Assembly: GCA_002315625.1 (NCBI GenBank) | Contig: DCHH01000121.1 | Span: 1-19,492 of the forward strand | Direction of reading: 5' to 3' | Source of the DNA: Bacteroidales bacterium UBA1757 | GTDB lineage: Bacteria; Bacteroidota; Bacteroidia; Bacteroidales; UBA1402 | DNA: 19,492 nucleotides | Part shown: piece after piece, positions 1 to 7,696 of the stretch | How positions within the stretch are numbered: position 1 is the first letter of the stretch | Layout: each line of letters opens with the position of its first letter | Program-made: the position numbers and the translations under genes | Notes under the pieces: model-generated | What the model was told of the DNA's origin: nothing | Databases searched by the model: none | Seen by the model: the letters and a program-made list of their open reading frames with translations, nothing else

Positions 1-100
1 TCTTAAATGTGAAGTGTCAAAGATGGGAAGGTAATGCCGGTTTTTTGATTTTGCAAGATTTGCCGAGAAATATTTTTATAAGCCTCTGAATTGGGAATCG

Positions 101-133
101 TTGTGTGGGGGTACGAGAAAATGTGTACCTTTG
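101..133 (+). promoter_or_regulatory. Bacteroidales-type promoter for the methyltransferase operon
   Basis: A TACCTTTG element at 126-133 matches the Bacteroidetes -7 consensus TAnnTTTG. A TTG at 101-103 lies 22 bases upstream, slightly longer than the usual 19-21. Transcription would start near 138-140, just ahead of the ATG at 152. The rest of 1-151 is AT-rich, with no convincing coding sequence on either strand, so the window seems to begin in an intergenic region. Confidence 0.55.
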
Positions 134-151
134 TGAAACAATGAGAAAGGT

Positions 152-1288
152 ATGAAGGACATATTTGACAGTTCGAAGAGTGATGCTCAGGCAACAAAAG
201 TGATGCCTGTCGAGCCGAAGAAATTTGATGTGGCAGGTTATGCCGATTACGATGCGCAGCTGAGCGAACGGTGTTCGGCGTTTTGGAATGCACCTGACGA
301 TAAGGGCGGTGTGCTGGTATATCGACGGATGCGTGTGGCTGAAGTCTTTGCTGCGGGGTGTGCTGATATGAAGGCCTCGCTGGCGTGGCAGTTGGGGGCT
401 TTGCAGGCCAGCATGGCTTACAAGGCTGATGTCCCAAACTTTCTTGAACCTTGGTACGGACTGGGGGTGGTGGCTTCCGCTTTTGGTTTTGGGTACCAAT
501 GGGAGCCCGGTCAGGCCCCAGCTATTGACGGGAAGTTTGCTTCGACTGCCGAGCTGCTTGCAGCGCCCTTCAAGCCTGTTGCACAGACCCGTATCGGGCG
601 GCATAATCTGGAGATGATTGAATATTTTCTCGATGAGACCGACGGGCGTCTGCCGATGTCGTGGTGTGACACCCAGTCGCCGTTGAATACGCTGAGCAAT
701 ATCGTTGATACGTGTCAGTTCTATCTTGATTTCTGTCTTGAACCGGAAGTGGTACAGGCTGCAATGGACAGAGTTGCACAGCTCACGATTAATTACACAA
801 AGTTGCAGAGTGAACTGATTGGCGATGCGCTTGTGCGGCCGGGGCATGGTTTTTCTTCGTGCCGCTGTTTTCAGGGAATCGGCATGAGTGATGACAGCAT
901 GACCATGCTTTCGCCGGATTTGTACCAGTCGATATGTATTCCGGCTATGGTCAGGACCGGTCAGCCGTTTGGTGGGGCGGTTTTCCACAGTTGCGGCAAC
1001 TGGTCGGGAAAGAAGGAGATGGTGGCAGGGATTGACGGCCTGCGGATGGCTGATGGGGCATTCTCGCTTGCTACCGACCCGGGAGCAAATCCGACTGAGG
1101 GGTACGCCGATACTTTTGCTTCGACTGGAATTGTGCTTAACGCCCGCATTGTCGGGAACCCGGAGCTTGTTCTTGAGAAGGTGAGTTCTTTGTGGCGGCC
1201 GGGAATGAAGCTTATTGTTGTAACCTATTGTGAAACCCCGTCCGAGCAAGCATATCTCTACGACCGGATTCATCAGATTTGTCAATAG
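152..1288 (+). CDS. Corrinoid-dependent methyltransferase, URO-D fold (MtaA/MtbA/CmuA-like)
   Basis: 378-aa protein of the uroporphyrinogen decarboxylase superfamily, most like the methylcobamide methyltransferase branch. It has a likely zinc-binding signature: His279-x-Cys281 in the stretch VFHSCGNW, then Cys360 in VTYCETP about 79 residues later. This fits the H-x-C-x(n)-C arrangement by which MtaA/MtbA-type enzymes bind zinc and activate a thiol acceptor. The N-terminal RxPxWxMRQAGR signature of true HemE is absent, so heme synthesis is unlikely. No signal peptide or membrane segment is seen, so the protein is cytoplasmic. The ATG at 152 is chosen because the upstream ATG at 141 meets a stop after four codons and a promoter ends at 133. 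The next gene, a MetH-like reactivation protein, begins one base after the stop, which supports a corrinoid role. No corrinoid-binding protein is in the window. The methyl donor and acceptor (methanol, methylamine, coenzyme M, homocysteine, tetrahydrofolate) cannot be read from sequence. Confidence 0.8.
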   Translation: MKDIFDSSKSDAQATKVMPVEPKKFDVAGYADYDAQLSERCSAFWNAPDDKGGVLVYRRMRVAEVFAAGCADMKASLAWQLGALQASMAYKADVPNFLEPWYGLGVVASAFGFGYQWEPGQAPAIDGKFASTAELLAAPFKPVAQTRIGRHNLEMIEYFLDETDGRLPMSWCDTQSPLNTLSNIVDTCQFYLDFCLEPEVVQAAMDRVAQLTINYTKLQSELIGDALVRPGHGFSSCRCFQGIGMSDDSMTMLSPDLYQSICIPAMVRTGQPFGGAVFHSCGNWSGKKEMVAGIDGLRMADGAFSLATDPGANPTEGYADTFASTGIVLNARIVGNPELVLEKVSSLWRPGMKLIVVTYCETPSEQAYLYDRIHQICQ

Positions 1289-1289
1289 A

Positions 1290-1988
1290 ATGAAAACCGA
1301 TTTCATCGCATACAGATATCCTCTCCGCGAGGTGCTGCCGACTTTTGAGCAGGCTGCCGAATATCTTCATTTGACCGAGGAGCAACAACCGGCCATAGAT
1401 TTTTTCAACCGGAAAATTGAAGAACTGAAAGGCTCTGACTTGGAGGCTGTTGGCGGGTATTTCATAGCCGATATAGACGAGTTACATGTATCCGTGGGCT
1501 GTATTTATACTCCATACGGCTATCTGATACCTGGCACACAGGTCTGCGGCTATCTTCATGGCAGTTTCTATTATGCACTGTTTCTCTGTACCGCAGGGCA
1601 GGTGTTCCGTGAACAGTACGATGCCTATAATGATAAAGGTGAAATACTGGAGGCATACCTTGTAGATGCAATCGGTTCTATGACTGTTGAGAATGCCATG
1701 GACAGAATCCAAGAATCTCTGGAATCTGAAATGGAGGGACGTGGTTTGCACATAACCAACCGATATAGCCCCGGCTACTGCAACTGGCCCATCACCGACC
1801 AGACTGCAATTTTCCGTCAGATTGGTGATAACCCCACAGGAATTACCCTTAACGATTCGTGCCTTATGACCCCGATGAAATCGGTCAGCGGCATTATTGG
1901 CATTGGTCCTTCAGTGAAAAAACGCCCGTACGGATGTGCAGTCTGTCAGAACAAGACCTGCATCTACCGCCGCTTGACCCATAAATAA
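1290..1988 (+). CDS. Stand-alone MetH activation-domain-like protein
   Basis: 232-aa protein resembling the C-terminal activation domain of cobalamin-dependent methionine synthase, which binds S-adenosylmethionine for reductive remethylation of inactive cob(II)alamin. The key signature is RYSPGYCNWP at residues 158-167, the counterpart of the AdoMet-binding RxxxGY motif of MetH. It is followed by a TPMKSVSGIIGIG segment (194-206), typical of the family. The C-terminus carries a cysteine cluster (C216, C219, C224), seen in many free-standing members and possibly metal- or redox-linked. The ATG at 1290 is preferred over the in-frame ATG at 1230, which would overlap the upstream gene by 59 bases; with 1290 the genes are one base apart and co-translated. 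It could reactivate the corrinoid protein partnered with the upstream methyltransferase, or serve a MetH lacking its own activation domain. The stop codon lies in the left arm of the terminator stem. Confidence 0.8.
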   Translation: MKTDFIAYRYPLREVLPTFEQAAEYLHLTEEQQPAIDFFNRKIEELKGSDLEAVGGYFIADIDELHVSVGCIYTPYGYLIPGTQVCGYLHGSFYYALFLCTAGQVFREQYDAYNDKGEILEAYLVDAIGSMTVENAMDRIQESLESEMEGRGLHITNRYSPGYCNWPITDQTAIFRQIGDNPTGITLNDSCLMTPMKSVSGIIGIGPSVKKRPYGCAVCQNKTCIYRRLTHK

Positions 1989-2030
1989 TACTGCGGGCAC
2001 AACAGCTTTTGTTATTGTGCCCGCAGTATT
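1987..2030. terminator. Perfect 16-bp stem-loop, probable bidirectional terminator
   Basis: The arms 1987-2002 (AATACTGCGGGCACAA) and 2015-2030 are exact reverse complements around a 12-base loop. The stem sits between two convergent genes: its left arm overlaps the plus-strand TAA (1986-1988), and its right arm ends two bases before the minus-strand stop codon (2032-2034). There is no strong T-run after it on the plus strand. Position and symmetry argue for termination of both transcripts. Confidence 0.8.
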
Positions 2031-2031
2031 G

Positions 2032-3675
2032 TCAGCGCAGTGTGTCGTGGTTGTTTTTCGGGTCTTTCCAATCGACCTTCTTGCGCGGGTTGATATTGTT
2101 GATATATTTTTCGATGTTGGTATAGCCGTCACCGTTGCAGTCCTTGACAGCATCTGACGGGTCAAACGGGTCAAGCCCGTATTTTTTCTCCCATTTGTCG
2201 GGCATGCCGTCGCGGTCGGTGTCAATGTACGGCTCGCCTTTATATTCGGGATAGCCTCCTACTTGGGCCGGGTCGTAGATGATACCTAGTTTGTAGCTGT
2301 CATTGTTGAGGCGGCGCTTTACATACATGGTTTCCTTATAGTTACCTTCTACCCATGTGGGCTGTCCTGTGCGCACGGTCTCAACAATCCGCTGGTCAAC
2401 GGCATCGCGACGGGGCAGGGTAGCGCCGGCATTGTTCAGGACATTCTTGTAGGCATCCTCTGCTGAGACAATAATAGACATGTCCAGAGGCATCGGAAGC
2501 GGTTCCTCGGCTTTGATTTCCAAAAGTTGCGGGTGGTGTGGGTCGGTCTCGGGCTGGATGCCACCTGCCCAGTTGTCTTTCGTAATTTCAGGATAACCTT
2601 CCATGATGTTGCCGTCGGCATAGACTTTGCCCCAGATTTGGCGGTCACCCTCCTTTTTGCGGCTTTCCGGTCTGGCAATACGGTACCCTTCAGGTTTGCC
2701 CACTGGAGTCATTGGGCCGGGCTTGTAGTAGTTGTTGATGATGTTCCAGCGGCTGGAGGCATCGCCGCCGTCCATTGTGCGGTTCCACCAGTTGAAGATT
2801 ACGCAGTTCACAAGGTTGAATTCATCGCCCATGCCGACTGACGGGTTGCGGGAAATGTTGCAGGCCCAAAGGTTGCCGATAAATGTGCAGTTCTTGCCTC
2901 CGATAGTGCTGCCGAAAGCGTGGTTGTATGTGTCCAGACCCTCTGACGAGATGGTATTCTGGATTGTGACGTTGACAGTCGGAAGCTTCAGATTGCCACG
3001 CATGTAGCGGTAGAAAGAAATATTCTCATCGGAGCCCCATGAGCAGGAGCAGTGGTCAATCATTATGTTGCCGATAGGATTGCCGCCGAGAGCATCGTCG
3101 CGTATGCCGGCATCCAGGTTGCCACGGCGGAAGCGCATGTGGCGGATTACCACATCGTGGGTATCAATCCAGACCGATTCCCCTGCAACGCAGACTCCGT
3201 CGCCTGGGGCCGTCTGTCCGGCAATAGTAATATAAGGTGCACGGATTATGACAGGAGTGGTCAGGTGGATTATGCCTGCCACGTTGAAGACGATGATACG
3301 TGCCCCTCCCTGTTCGCATGCCCAGCGGAAAGAGCCCTCGCCCCGGTCATTGAGGTTGGTTACGGTGATAACCTTACCGCCACGACCGCCTGGCGTGTAC
3401 ATTGCACCGCCTTGTGCTCCGGGGAATGCGGGAATATCCATCTTCAGCAGGTCGCTGCTTTCGTAGGCCGTATAGACGTATGGACGTCCCATGGTGTCTT
3501 CGTGCATGACGATAGTCCTGGCAACTGCCCAAGCCGAATCACTGCGAAACCGTCCCATCATCCTGATGGAATCGGCATGATGCTGGACATCGCGTGGAAC
3601 CTTTGGGTACTGAGCACTGAGAGAGCCTGCGCAGAGCAGAGATGCAAGAAAAACAAAAAACCTGTTAATATTCAT
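2032..3675 (-). CDS. Secreted pectate lyase, polysaccharide lyase family 1
   Basis: 547-aa exported protein. Residues 1-21 form a signal peptide with a type I cleavage site (SLSA|Q); Cys15 lacks a proper lipobox, so it is not called a lipoprotein. Residues 22-80 are a lead-in with no recognised domain. The parallel beta-helix PL1 domain spans roughly 82-475, with GGRGGKVITVTNL, IAGQTAPGDGVC (151-162), VIRHMRFR and IDHCSCSWGSDEN. A likely catalytic arginine is R276 in SRNPSVG. Residues 485-526 hold two calcium-loop-like segments (DTDRDGMPD and DCNGDGYTN), as in thrombospondin-type-3 or dockerin-like tails of Bacteroidetes lyases. Expected activity is calcium-dependent beta-elimination of polygalacturonate. 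Unlike the three other lyases here it has no CE8 module and no sorting-domain tail, so it may be periplasmic or handled differently. It is divergent from the PL1-CE8 fusion at 3800 and shares a 124-bp promoter region with it. Confidence 0.87.
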   Translation of the reverse strand: MNINRFFVFLASLLCAGSLSAQYPKVPRDVQHHADSIRMMGRFRSDSAWAVARTIVMHEDTMGRPYVYTAYESSDLLKMDIPAFPGAQGGAMYTPGGRGGKVITVTNLNDRGEGSFRWACEQGGARIIVFNVAGIIHLTTPVIIRAPYITIAGQTAPGDGVCVAGESVWIDTHDVVIRHMRFRRGNLDAGIRDDALGGNPIGNIMIDHCSCSWGSDENISFYRYMRGNLKLPTVNVTIQNTISSEGLDTYNHAFGSTIGGKNCTFIGNLWACNISRNPSVGMGDEFNLVNCVIFNWWNRTMDGGDASSRWNIINNYYKPGPMTPVGKPEGYRIARPESRKKEGDRQIWGKVYADGNIMEGYPEITKDNWAGGIQPETDPHHPQLLEIKAEEPLPMPLDMSIIVSAEDAYKNVLNNAGATLPRRDAVDQRIVETVRTGQPTWVEGNYKETMYVKRRLNNDSYKLGIIYDPAQVGGYPEYKGEPYIDTDRDGMPDKWEKKYGLDPFDPSDAVKDCNGDGYTNIEKYINNINPRKKVDWKDPKNNHDTLR

Positions 3676-3683
3676 TTTAAAAC

Positions 3684-3701
3684 GATTTAGTCGTACTAAT
3701 C
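3684..3701. promoter_or_regulatory. Imperfect palindrome in the divergent lyase intergenic region
   Basis: GATTTAGTCGTACTAATC is an imperfect inverted repeat (GATTTAGT / ACTAATC) overlapping the predicted start of the minus-strand leader. The hexamer GACTAA also occurs in the opposite leader at 3784-3789. This could be an operator for the nearby AraC-type regulator, but the motif is short and absent from the 14380-14457 promoter region, so support is weak. Confidence 0.25.
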
Positions 3702-3706
3702 AGCTG

Positions 3707-3714
3707 CAAACATA
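3707..3714 (-). promoter_or_regulatory. Promoter -7 element for the 547-aa pectate lyase
   Basis: On the minus strand the bases read TATGTTTG, a full match to TAnnTTTG. The start site would fall near 3700, giving a leader of about 25 bases to the ATG at 3675. The -33 position has only a weak TTA-like match, consistent with a promoter that depends on an activator. Confidence 0.5.
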
Positions 3715-3727
3715 CAAAATAATCGGA

Positions 3728-3759
3728 ATTGTATAATTAGAATCTTGTTGCTATTTTTG
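3728..3759 (+). promoter_or_regulatory. Promoter for the plus-strand PL1-CE8 gene
   Basis: ATTG at 3728-3731 and TATTTTTG at 3752-3759 are separated by 20 bases. This matches the Bacteroidetes -33/-7 arrangement (TTTG, 19-21 bases, TAnnTTTG). The predicted start is near 3765, giving a leader of about 35 bases before the GTG at 3800. It is divergent from the promoter at 3707-3714. Confidence 0.6.
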
Positions 3760-3799
3760 TGCAAAATGAAGTGTGAAATATATGACTAATTATTGACTC

Positions 3800-6700
3800 G
3801 TGAAAACATTAAAATTATCATTCATCGTTCTGCTGGCATTTATGGCAGCATCAGCAAGTGCTCAGAAAGTCCCTGCTTTTCCTACTGCTGAAGGATTCGG
3901 CAAGTGGGCTACCGGAGGCCGTGGCGGACAGGTAGTCGAAGTGACGACCCTGGCAGATGATGCCGACAACCCGATTCAGGGAAGTCTGCGATGGGCATTA
4001 AAACAATACAGCAAGGAACCCATTACGGTGGTTTTCAGAGTTTCCGGCACCATACGTCTGGCAGCTGACCTTCGCTGCAACCGTACTGCCGGTACAACCA
4101 TAGCCGGTCAGACGGCTCCGGGTGACGGAATCTGCATCCGTGGAGCGAAATGCAATTTCGGCGGCTGTGCGAATCTTGTAATCCGACACATACGATTCCG
4201 CATCGGACTGGATGATGAAGAAAATTTCCTAAAAGGAGGTTCCATAGGAATTGAAAATGCAACCAACTGGATAATAGACCATTGCACTTTCGGCTGGAGC
4301 GGTGAGGAAAACATGACCATATATGACAATACACTTACGACTGTTCAGTGGTGCATTGTCCACGAAGGGTTATACGATGCCGGACACGGCAAGGGCGTTC
4401 GCGGCTATGGCTGTCAGTGGGGCGGACAGAGTGCCACCTACCACCATAACCTGCTGGCACACAACAAGAGCCGTTCTCCGCGCCTGAACGGAGCCAGAAG
4501 TAACGACCACAATGTCCTGATTGACTATGTGAACAATGTAAACTACAACTGGGGCGGAAGTGGAGCCTGCTATGGGGCCGACTGGGACGAGAACGGTCAG
4601 ACTCAGCGAATCAATTTTGTCGGCAACTACTATAAACCGGGGCCTGCCTATCCAGGGACCAAATCTTCAAAATTCTGCAACAACTCTTCAGGTTCCAATC
4701 CCAACAAGAAGTGTACACAATGGTACATGAGCGGGAACTATATGGAAGGAAGTGCGAATACAGCTGTCAACAGTGACAATTACAGGGGGTTGGACTACAG
4801 TGAATATACATCTCTTGGATACAAGAAGAGCGATATATGCAAGTCTTCAGCCTTCGAGATCCCCGACCCTGTAAGTACCGAAACAGCTGCTAATGCCTAC
4901 AAAAGTGTCCTGGCTGGTGCAGGAGCTTTCCCGCGTGACACTGTCGATCGTCGTATCATCAAAGAAGTGAAAAACGGCAAGGCAACATATACGGGTTCGC
5001 AAAGTGGAGTGGCACCGGGCATCATCGACCGTCCGTCGGATGTGGGCGGTTATCCCGACCTGAAGACATATAATGAGATTACCGACAATGACCACGACGG
5101 AATGGACGACGCCTGGGAAACTGCAAACGGCTTTGACCCGGCCAACCCCCTTGACCGCAATTACATCCTAAAGTCTGGCTACACAGCACTGGAAGCCTAT
5201 CTTTGTTCATTGGTGGGCGAGACAATTCCTATTGAAAAGTCAAACCCTTTTGACGTCACCGTTGCCCAGGACGGCAGCGGTGACTACAAGACAATCAATG
5301 CAGCAATAGAGTCAATCCCCGAGGATGGCAAGCGGCACACTATTTTCATCAAGAACGGAACATATAAAGAAAAGGTGTTCGTCGGCACCCATTATGCCAC
5401 CCTCAACAAGACAATCTCCATGATTGGAGAAGATGTTGATAAGGTCATCATTACCTGGGACGACTATGCCGGCTGCACTATTGAAGACTATCCTGGGAAG
5501 GGAACTATCACCAATGCCGGCGGACAGTATATCGCAACCATGACCGTCAATGCCAAGGACTTCTACATGGAGAACGTCACTGTGCAGAACACCTATTCAA
5601 AGGCGCAGGCCATAGCCCTTTACCAGTGCAGTGACGGCCAGATTCTGAAGAACTGCAAGATTCTCGGTTTTCAGGATACCCACCGAACGAAGAAGGGAGC
5701 ACGTTATTTCTATTACGACTGTACTATAGAGGGACATGTCGATTTTATATATGCAGGAGGTACATGCTACTTCTACCGTTGCAATATCGTGAGCGTGGGC
5801 GACGGCTATCTGACTGCTCCTGAGGATATTCCATACTATGCACTGCGCGAGAACGGTAAGAAACTTTACTACGGACTTATTTTCAATGACTGTAACCTTA
5901 CGGCCAAAAACAGCAGTATTAAAGCCTATTTGGGCCGTCCCTGGGCAGGTGAATCGGGCAGCATTTTCATGAACTGCCGGCTTGGCAGCCATATCCGGCC
6001 GGAAGGCTGGTCAAAGATGGGCGACGAGTCCTACAAGACCACCTCGATGGGTGAATACAAAAGCATGAATGCCGCCGGAACAGCCCTGGCAGATGTTTCC
6101 AAGAGGGTTGACTGGAGTTTTCAACTTACTGAGAACGAGTATTATAATCTAATGAATCTCAAGACAATATATAGTGCCGTCAACAAGCAAAAGACATTTG
6201 ACCCCTTAAACGAAGTGGTTGCTGTCTATCCTCCGGCCAACTTCAAGGCCAGCGGGCGCTCCCTGAGCTGGTCGCCGGTCGATGGGGCAGTGGCATACGC
6301 TGTCTATGCGGACGGAGTGCTTCTTGACTATACCGCAACCAACAGCTATTACGATGTCCGCGAGACTATAGGACAGCCCTCCTATCAGGTGAAGTCTGTT
6401 GCGCAGAACGGATGGATGAGTCCCTTTAACGGCACACCTTACAATCTCACCTACAATCTGCTCGACTCATTGCTCAATCCCGACCATCGCGTTGAGATAG
6501 CTACGGAGGTGGTTCCAAAAGGAGCCGGTACCATTACGCGCACCCCTTCATATCCGACATGCGTACTGGGAACCACACTTTCATTGACGGCGACACCCGC
6601 TTTCGGTTACAAGTTTCTGTACTGGACAAATGCAGCTGGAGATACACTATCGACGGATGATGTCTATGAACATCCCGTCACGGCAGCCGACACAATCCGC

Positions 6701-7696
6701 GGCTATTTCGGCCCCAAGCCGACATTCGTCTTGAATTGTGAGATGAAAGGGGGAAAGCCCTCACTTCTGACCCAGAGCCCTCAGCCAAAGAGCGTTGGAG
6801 GACGGTTAGTATATGAGGAAGGGACAGAGGTCACTCTCACGGCATCAAACCATCACTACCATGCTTTTTCCCACTGGGATGACGGTTCTACCGAGCTGGA
6901 GCGGGTAATTGTCATGACGTGCGATACGACGGTCACGGCTTTCTTCACCGATTCCGCATACCTGTTAGCCTGGGATTTCAGCACTGAAGGCAATAAGGCC
7001 TACAAGGCAAACCAACAGAGGGAATCATCACTTTCTGGAACCCTTTATCTGACCGATGACAAGGGAAAACAGTATGCCTGGAACGATTATTCCACTCTGA
7101 AAGGCGGATGGATGGGACAGCCGGCTGCCTGCAATGGTAACTCGGTGAGCAACAATGCCTACTTCTATATAAAGTGCAGTGTTGAAGACTATGGGAAACT
7201 TCGGATATCGTTCTCGTATGGCGCCAAGAACCATGTATGGTCACGCTATGTGCTGCAATGTGCTGCTGACGATGGCGATTACACCGATTTCGGGAGTATC
7301 TCATTGTCTCAATCAACCCTCGGAAAGTGGGTTTCCGCAGATTTGACACTTCCATCCTCTCTTGACAATTGCGAGGAGGTGAGAATACGCTGGTATCCAG
7401 ACGTGACCTCAAAATTCATGGGCAACAAGTACGGCTATGAAGGATTTTCTCTGTCTGAAATCTATCTGCTTTCGGGCGATATCCAGCCAGAGCCGCCTGC
7501 TGCACTGCCTTCGCTTCTGGAGGGTTCGGACGGACAGATTGAGCGGCATGTAATCTATGACCTTTGCGGCAACAAAGTCTCTTTCGGCGAGGGTCAGGCC
7601 GACATCCGCCCCCTTCGTAGAGGGCTGTATATCATAGAATTAATTTACACAGACGGAACCCGTCGTGTCAATAAGGTGAACAACAATAGCTTATAG
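3800..7696 (+). CDS. Secreted pectate lyase-pectin methylesterase fusion (PL1-CE8)
   Basis: 1298-aa modular enzyme. Order: signal peptide 1-22 (SASA|Q); PL1 beta-helix about 25-420, with IAGQTAPGDGIC and likely catalytic R225 in SRSPR; calcium-loop linker 428-470; CE8 methylesterase 484-800; FN3-like domain about 806-878; InlB-type repeat region 897-1052; beta-sandwich-like module 1053-1227; and a T9SS-like sorting domain about 1240-1298. The CE8 active site is intact: Q603 in AQAIAL, Q625-D626 in GFQDT, D648 in DFIYAGG and R713 in LGRPW, with spacings close to plant and bacterial pectin methylesterases. The protein should demethylate homogalacturonan, releasing methanol, and cleave the product. 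The start is GTG: an in-frame TGA lies at 3794-3796, and only this start includes the whole signal peptide. The 3' end abuts the stop of the opposite-strand paralogue with no spacing. A T9SS role for the tail is inferred from its family-like pattern (YDLCGNKV, GLYIIE). Confidence 0.88.
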   Translation: MKTLKLSFIVLLAFMAASASAQKVPAFPTAEGFGKWATGGRGGQVVEVTTLADDADNPIQGSLRWALKQYSKEPITVVFRVSGTIRLAADLRCNRTAGTTIAGQTAPGDGICIRGAKCNFGGCANLVIRHIRFRIGLDDEENFLKGGSIGIENATNWIIDHCTFGWSGEENMTIYDNTLTTVQWCIVHEGLYDAGHGKGVRGYGCQWGGQSATYHHNLLAHNKSRSPRLNGARSNDHNVLIDYVNNVNYNWGGSGACYGADWDENGQTQRINFVGNYYKPGPAYPGTKSSKFCNNSSGSNPNKKCTQWYMSGNYMEGSANTAVNSDNYRGLDYSEYTSLGYKKSDICKSSAFEIPDPVSTETAANAYKSVLAGAGAFPRDTVDRRIIKEVKNGKATYTGSQSGVAPGIIDRPSDVGGYPDLKTYNEITDNDHDGMDDAWETANGFDPANPLDRNYILKSGYTALEAYLCSLVGETIPIEKSNPFDVTVAQDGSGDYKTINAAIESIPEDGKRHTIFIKNGTYKEKVFVGTHYATLNKTISMIGEDVDKVIITWDDYAGCTIEDYPGKGTITNAGGQYIATMTVNAKDFYMENVTVQNTYSKAQAIALYQCSDGQILKNCKILGFQDTHRTKKGARYFYYDCTIEGHVDFIYAGGTCYFYRCNIVSVGDGYLTAPEDIPYYALRENGKKLYYGLIFNDCNLTAKNSSIKAYLGRPWAGESGSIFMNCRLGSHIRPEGWSKMGDESYKTTSMGEYKSMNAAGTALADVSKRVDWSFQLTENEYYNLMNLKTIYSAVNKQKTFDPLNEVVAVYPPANFKASGRSLSWSPVDGAVAYAVYADGVLLDYTATNSYYDVRETIGQPSYQVKSVAQNGWMSPFNGTPYNLTYNLLDSLLNPDHRVEIATEVVPKGAGTITRTPSYPTCVLGTTLSLTATPAFGYKFLYWTNAAGDTLSTDDVYEHPVTAADTIRGYFGPKPTFVLNCEMKGGKPSLLTQSPQPKSVGGRLVYEEGTEVTLTASNHHYHAFSHWDDGSTELERVIVMTCDTTVTAFFTDSAYLLAWDFSTEGNKAYKANQQRESSLSGTLYLTDDKGKQYAWNDYSTLKGGWMGQPAACNGNSVSNNAYFYIKCSVEDYGKLRISFSYGAKNHVWSRYVLQCAADDGDYTDFGSISLSQSTLGKWVSADLTLPSSLDNCEEVRIRWYPDVTSKFMGNKYGYEGFSLSEIYLLSGDIQPEPPAALPSLLEGSDGQIERHVIYDLCGNKVSFGEGQADIRPLRRGLYIIELIYTDGTRRVNKVNNNSL

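Noticed and set aside
152..1288. hemE (uroporphyrinogen decarboxylase) as the identity of the first gene
   Set aside because: The HemE N-terminal substrate-binding signature is absent, while the zinc ligands of the methyltransferase branch are present and the partner gene is a corrinoid reactivase.
1230..1289. Upstream ATG for the reactivation-domain gene
   Set aside because: It would overlap the methyltransferase by 59 bases and add 20 residues translated from the other gene's coding sequence; the ATG at 1290, one base after the stop, is more natural.
17..1306. Long 429-codon open frame on the minus strand
   Set aside because: It lies antisense to the methyltransferase gene, has low-complexity Arg/His/Pro-rich composition with no recognisable domain, and the plus-strand frame has clear family motifs.
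2032..3675. Lipoprotein reading of the 547-aa lyase (Cys15)
   Set aside because: The residues before Cys15 (SLL) do not fit a lipobox, and a type I site (SLSA|Q) follows.
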